Source: Acidobacteriota bacterium
GTDB lineage: Bacteria; Acidobacteriota; Vicinamibacteria; Marinacidobacterales; Marinacidobacteraceae
Length of the DNA: 34,830 nt
Assembly (NCBI GenBank): GCA_009835985.1
Contig: VXWI01000018.1
Location: 1 to 34,830, forward strand
Reading direction: 5' to 3'
Positions within the stretch are counted from its first letter, which is position 1; the number at the start of each line of letters is the position of its first letter. A model generated the notes under the pieces. The model worked only from the letters and a program-made list of their open reading frames with translations, searched no databases and had not been told where the DNA came from. Both the position numbers and the translations under genes were made by a program. Positions 32,090-34,830 of this stretch are shown here, one piece after another.

Positions 32090-32995
32090 TCAGCCGAGGA
32101 GGCTCAGGTCGGCGCGGCCGTCCCGCAGGGGAGGACACCAGAAGGTCGCCCCCGTCACCGGCCGGGTGAACCGGAACAGGTGATCCGCGATCCGGTCGGC
32201 AGCGCCGGTCATCCGGGCGAGGTGGTACTCGAAGGCGTCCAGGCGGTTCCCGAAGGCGACGAACACGAGCCCCGCACGCCGCGCGTCCGCCCAGGGCATC
32301 GAGCGGCGGAGCAGAAAGACGGGCGGGTCGGGGGCTTCCTGTTCGGTGCGCTGAACGTGGGCGGCGTCCGGCCCGTCCTTGAGTTCCACGTTGTCGCTCC
32401 TGCGGCGCCCGATGATGTGGTCCTGCGTCCGGGAGGAGAAGGACTCGAAGCGGTCGAGGTCGTGGACCCACTGCTGGACCGCCGCGAACGAGGATCCGTC
32501 GAGTCCGGGGCCGTAGCCGGAAACGATGGCCGCCTCCACCGCGGCGTCGCCCTTCGGGTTCTCGGTGCCGTCCTCGTAACCGGTCAGGTCGAGGCCCGTC
32601 CGGTAGCGGAAGGCGTCAAGCACATCGTCCAGCACGAAGACGCCGGCGAGCGCCGTCGCCACCCGGCGAGTCTCGTGGACCAGCTCACCGCGCTCCTCCG
32701 ACCGCAGCCAGACCCAGAGCGCCGCGGGAGTCGAGGGGACCGCGAACCCCGGTCCGCTCGAGGCCGGGAACTCGCGGAGCCCCGGGACCTCGGCTCCCAG
32801 TTCGCGCACCAGCGACGCGCCCAGGCCGAAGACGAGCGGCAGCCCGGGATGGGGATCGGCGAGCCGCTCCAGCGCATCGCGCGGGCTGGGCGATGACGCG
32901 CACCTCCGGAACGTCAGATAGCGCGCGTGGGACGGGATTTCCGCCAACACGCCGGGCTGGGCAAGCGAACGTCCGTTTGCAGTTTCCAATGTCAT
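32090..32995 (-). CDS. Dyp-type heme peroxidase
   Basis: This is a dye-decolorizing-type peroxidase of about 301 residues, the size of the compact DypB/YfeX class. It has the distal GxxDG motif in TGYEDGTENPKG (catalytic Asp at about 142), a probable proximal heme histidine in AAHVQRTEQEAPDPP, and LLRRSMPW followed by GLVFVAFGNRLDAFEYHLARM. No signal peptide is seen, so it is cytoplasmic or encapsulin-loaded; no encapsulin gene is adjacent. ATG 32995 is preferred; a GTG two codons upstream (33001) is possible. An inverted repeat spans the start region. It leads the dyp-aquaporin-DUF418 run. Confidence 0.92.
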   Translation of the reverse strand: MTLETANGRSLAQPGVLAEIPSHARYLTFRRCASSPSPRDALERLADPHPGLPLVFGLGASLVRELGAEVPGLREFPASSGPGFAVPSTPAALWVWLRSEERGELVHETRRVATALAGVFVLDDVLDAFRYRTGLDLTGYEDGTENPKGDAAVEAAIVSGYGPGLDGSSFAAVQQWVHDLDRFESFSSRTQDHIIGRRRSDNVELKDGPDAAHVQRTEQEAPDPPVFLLRRSMPWADARRAGLVFVAFGNRLDAFEYHLARMTGAADRIADHLFRFTRPVTGATFWCPPLRDGRADLSLLG

Positions 32996-33022
32996 GTTCA
33001 CTCTGTTTCCATTGGAAGCCTA
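32984..33022 (-). promoter_or_regulatory. inverted repeat and -10 candidate at the Dyp peroxidase start
   Basis: TTCCAATG (32984-32991) and CATTGGAA (33010-33017) form a perfect 8-bp inverted repeat with an 18-nt spacer straddling the start codon. TAGGCT (33017-33022 on the minus strand) abuts the upstream arm and could be the -10. A repressor bound here would block initiation. The site also lies about 55 nt from the divergent M24 peptidase start. Confidence 0.4.
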
Positions 33023-33077
33023 GCGCCCGACTCCACGCTCCAGTGCGTGCTTCGAACGATCCGGGAGAGCCCCCACC

Positions 33078-34553
33078 ATGATCCCCACGCCCACTCGTTT
33101 CCGTCGGACTGCCACCCTGCTCTGCTGCCTGTTCGCTTCGACCGCCCTGGCCCAGGACGCCCCGATCTTCACCGGAGACTTCCCGGCGGAAGAGTTCCAG
33201 GCTCGCCGCGAAGCCGTGCTGGACGCGGTCGGGCCGGGAGGCGTGGCGGTCCTCCAGGGAGCCGGCTCCCCACTCGCCTACCAGCGCTTCCGGCAGACGA
33301 ACTCGTTCTACTACCTCACCGGCGTGGAGACGCCGCACGCCTACCTGCTGCTCGACGGCGCCTCCCGCCGCTCCGTGCTCTACCTGCCGCACCGGAACGC
33401 CCGGCGGGAAGCCTCCGAGGGGCGCCTGTTGACGGCAGAGGACGCGGAATCGGCCCGGGAACTCACCGGGGTGGACGATGTGTTCGGAACCTGGAAGCTG
33501 AGCGACGACCTCGCCCGGATGGCCTGGGGCAATCGCCCGCCGACCCTCTACACCCCGCTCAGCCCCGCCGAGCTCGCCGCCATGAGCCGCGACCTCGCCA
33601 CCCGGGGCAACTCCGACATCGCGAACGACCCGTGGGACGGGCGGCCCTCCCGGGAGGCGAACTTCGCCGCCCGGCTCCGGGACCGCTTCCCCAAGCTGGA
33701 CGTCGAGGACCTGTCGCCGGTGCTCGACCGGCTGCGGCTGATCAAGAGCGAACGGGAGGTCGCCCTCATCCGCAAGGCGACCGACCTCTCCGGCCTGGGG
33801 ATCATGGAGGCGATTCGGTCGACCCGGCCGGGGATCTACGAGCACGAACTCGACGCCGTCGCGAAGTTCATCTTCTTCCGGGACGGCGCCCAGTCGGAGG
33901 CCTACTACTCGCTGGTGGCGACCGGGACCAATGCCTGGTACCCGCACTACCACCGCGGGGCGAGCCGGCTCGAGGACGGCGACCTGGTCCTCATGGACTA
34001 CGCGCCGGACATCGGCTACTACACGAGCGACGTCACCCGGATGTGGCCGGTGAACGGGGTCTTCAGCGAGTGGCAGCGCGACCTCTACGGGTTCTACCTC
34101 GCGTGCTACCGGGCGATCCTGGACGCCATCCGGCCGGGCGACGTGGCCACCATCATGGGCGAAGCCGCCACCAGGATGGAGGAACTGGCCCGGACCTGGC
34201 CGTTCACGAGGTCCCACTACCGGCCGGCCGCCGAAGCGTTCGCGGCCGCCTACCGGCGCCGCGCTGCGGGACGAAGCTCGCTGGGCCACGGCGTGGGGAT
34301 GGCGGTCCACGACGTGGGAGACGCCGACGGCAGGCTGACCCCGGGGATGGTGTTCACCATCGAACCCCAGTTCCGGGTGCCCGAGGACCGGATCTACATC
34401 CGTCTCGAGGACGTGATCCTGATCACCGGGGACGGCGCCGAGAACCTCTCGGAGTTCGTGCCGCTGGAGATGGACGCCATCGAGGCGCTGATGGCGCAAC
34501 CGGGGTTGCTGGAGCTCTACCCGAGCCCGCTGAAGGAGCGCCCGAACCGCTGA
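33078..34553 (+). CDS. exported M24B (Xaa-Pro aminopeptidase-type) metallopeptidase
   Basis: This is a dinuclear-metal aminopeptidase expected to release N-terminal residues preceding proline, 491 residues. A signal peptide is visible (FRRTATLLCCLFASTALA with cleavage before Q26), so it acts outside the cytoplasm. The N-terminal creatinase-like domain (SFYYLTGVETPHAYLLL) precedes the pita-bread domain with all five metal ligands: D307 and D318 (LMDYAPDIGYYTSDVTRMW), H404 (LGHGVGMAVHD), E429 (FTIEPQF) and E444 (IRLEDVILIT). GGGAGAG precedes the ATG. It is divergent from the Dyp operon. A decayed copy of its last codons lies about 125 nt downstream. Confidence 0.94.
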   Translation: MIPTPTRFRRTATLLCCLFASTALAQDAPIFTGDFPAEEFQARREAVLDAVGPGGVAVLQGAGSPLAYQRFRQTNSFYYLTGVETPHAYLLLDGASRRSVLYLPHRNARREASEGRLLTAEDAESARELTGVDDVFGTWKLSDDLARMAWGNRPPTLYTPLSPAELAAMSRDLATRGNSDIANDPWDGRPSREANFAARLRDRFPKLDVEDLSPVLDRLRLIKSEREVALIRKATDLSGLGIMEAIRSTRPGIYEHELDAVAKFIFFRDGAQSEAYYSLVATGTNAWYPHYHRGASRLEDGDLVLMDYAPDIGYYTSDVTRMWPVNGVFSEWQRDLYGFYLACYRAILDAIRPGDVATIMGEAATRMEELARTWPFTRSHYRPAAEAFAAAYRRRAAGRSSLGHGVGMAVHDVGDADGRLTPGMVFTIEPQFRVPEDRIYIRLEDVILITGDGAENLSEFVPLEMDAIEALMAQPGLLELYPSPLKERPNR

Positions 34554-34678
34554 CGGACGGCTTTCGGGACCGATCCGGCGGAACTCGGAACCGGAAACTC
34601 GCGATTGGTCGCAATCCAACGGTGGTTTCGTTGATTTGACGGTCAATTTCACGAAACGGCCGTCGTTTTGACGAAACG

Positions 34679-34752
34679 TCGTGCCGATTAGGTGGACACC
34701 ATCGAGGCGTCGATGGCGGAACCGGGGCCGCTGGACCTCGATCCCGCTGATC
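34679..34752 (+). pseudogene. decayed duplicate of the 3' end of the M24 peptidase gene
   Basis: This stretch aligns with the peptidase gene at 34456-34530. Both start TCGTGCCG, then TGGACxCCATCGAGGCG, GATGGCG, AACCGGGG, GCTGGA and CCCGCTGA. In the equivalent frame it reads VDTIEASMAEPGPLDL against MDAIEALMAQPGLLEL. A one-base loss and small deletions are visible. It appears to be the remnant of a tandem duplication or of a former second peptidase gene whose upstream part was deleted. The 125 nt between (34554-34678) are more AT-rich than the rest of the window, with ACGAAACG repeated at 34651 and 34671, and hold no gene I can support. Confidence 0.65.
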
Positions 34753-34830
34753 GGAGTTTCGACGTGCGCGGCGCGTCGGTTGCTGTGAGAAATGCAACGG
34801 TGCGGGGCTGGCCAGCAGCTGTGGTGGCGC

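Noticed and set aside
34423-34797. Minus-strand open frame at the window's right end
   Set aside because: It overlaps the M24 gene end and its decayed copy antisense; it has no start signal and Arg/Pro-rich composition.

Overview
The window is about 34.8 kb of high-GC bacterial chromosome, densely packed with genes on both strands. I see no rRNA, tRNA, CRISPR array, prophage or transposase gene. The cell envelope is diderm: there is an Oar-type TonB-dependent receptor, a small outer-membrane beta-barrel protein and several exported enzymes. Those genes, together with a type III pantothenate kinase, an MqnD-family (futalosine-route menaquinone) protein and a permease-prefix membrane protein, fit an Acidobacteriota-like organism. 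The taxonomic assignment is inference only.

Layout. 1-4451: the 3' part of an exported SUMF1-domain protein, a long leader, then a 1042-residue TonB receptor closed by a strong hairpin. 4544-7012: an SDR oxidoreductase divergent from an Fpg/Nei DNA glycosylase, then a Yip1-like membrane protein. 7112-8078: a Phd/VapC-type toxin-antitoxin pair with a palindrome-rich operator, followed by a cluster of overlapping inverted repeats. 8079-10473: three tandem DUF4013-like membrane paralogues, divergent from aconitase (10526-13237). 13251-16229: a PLP-dependent ammonia-lyase-like enzyme, coaX and a BASS-family transporter, all on the minus strand. 16502-17863: a permease-prefix membrane protein.

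17885-23620 is one minus-strand run, fadD-like, gatB, udk, mqnD-like, omp. Its last four genes are joined by 4-nt stop/start overlaps. 23792-30134 is a plus-strand run: a LysE exporter, then accD, folC, proS and a short PlsB-like acyltransferase, linking malonyl-CoA formation, folate, tRNA charging and phospholipid synthesis. 30123-32995 is a minus-strand trio: Dyp peroxidase, aquaporin and a DUF418 membrane protein. 33078-34553 encodes an exported M24 aminopeptidase, followed by a decayed copy of its own 3' end.

The most unusual feature is a pair of small structured repeats (about 219 and 185 bp) in opposite orientation. They have terminal inverted repeats and flank the BASS transporter gene on both sides. 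A 60-nt stretch of their cores is identical at 59 positions. The neighbouring internal hairpin differs by two compensatory base-pair changes, which suggests that the fold is maintained. A short 17-mer found in one copy recurs as a perfect inverted repeat about 7 kb away. A TAGGAT/TAGGCT-like hexamer also recurs just upstream of many unit-leading start codons, suggesting a lineage -10 element and several nearly leaderless transcripts.
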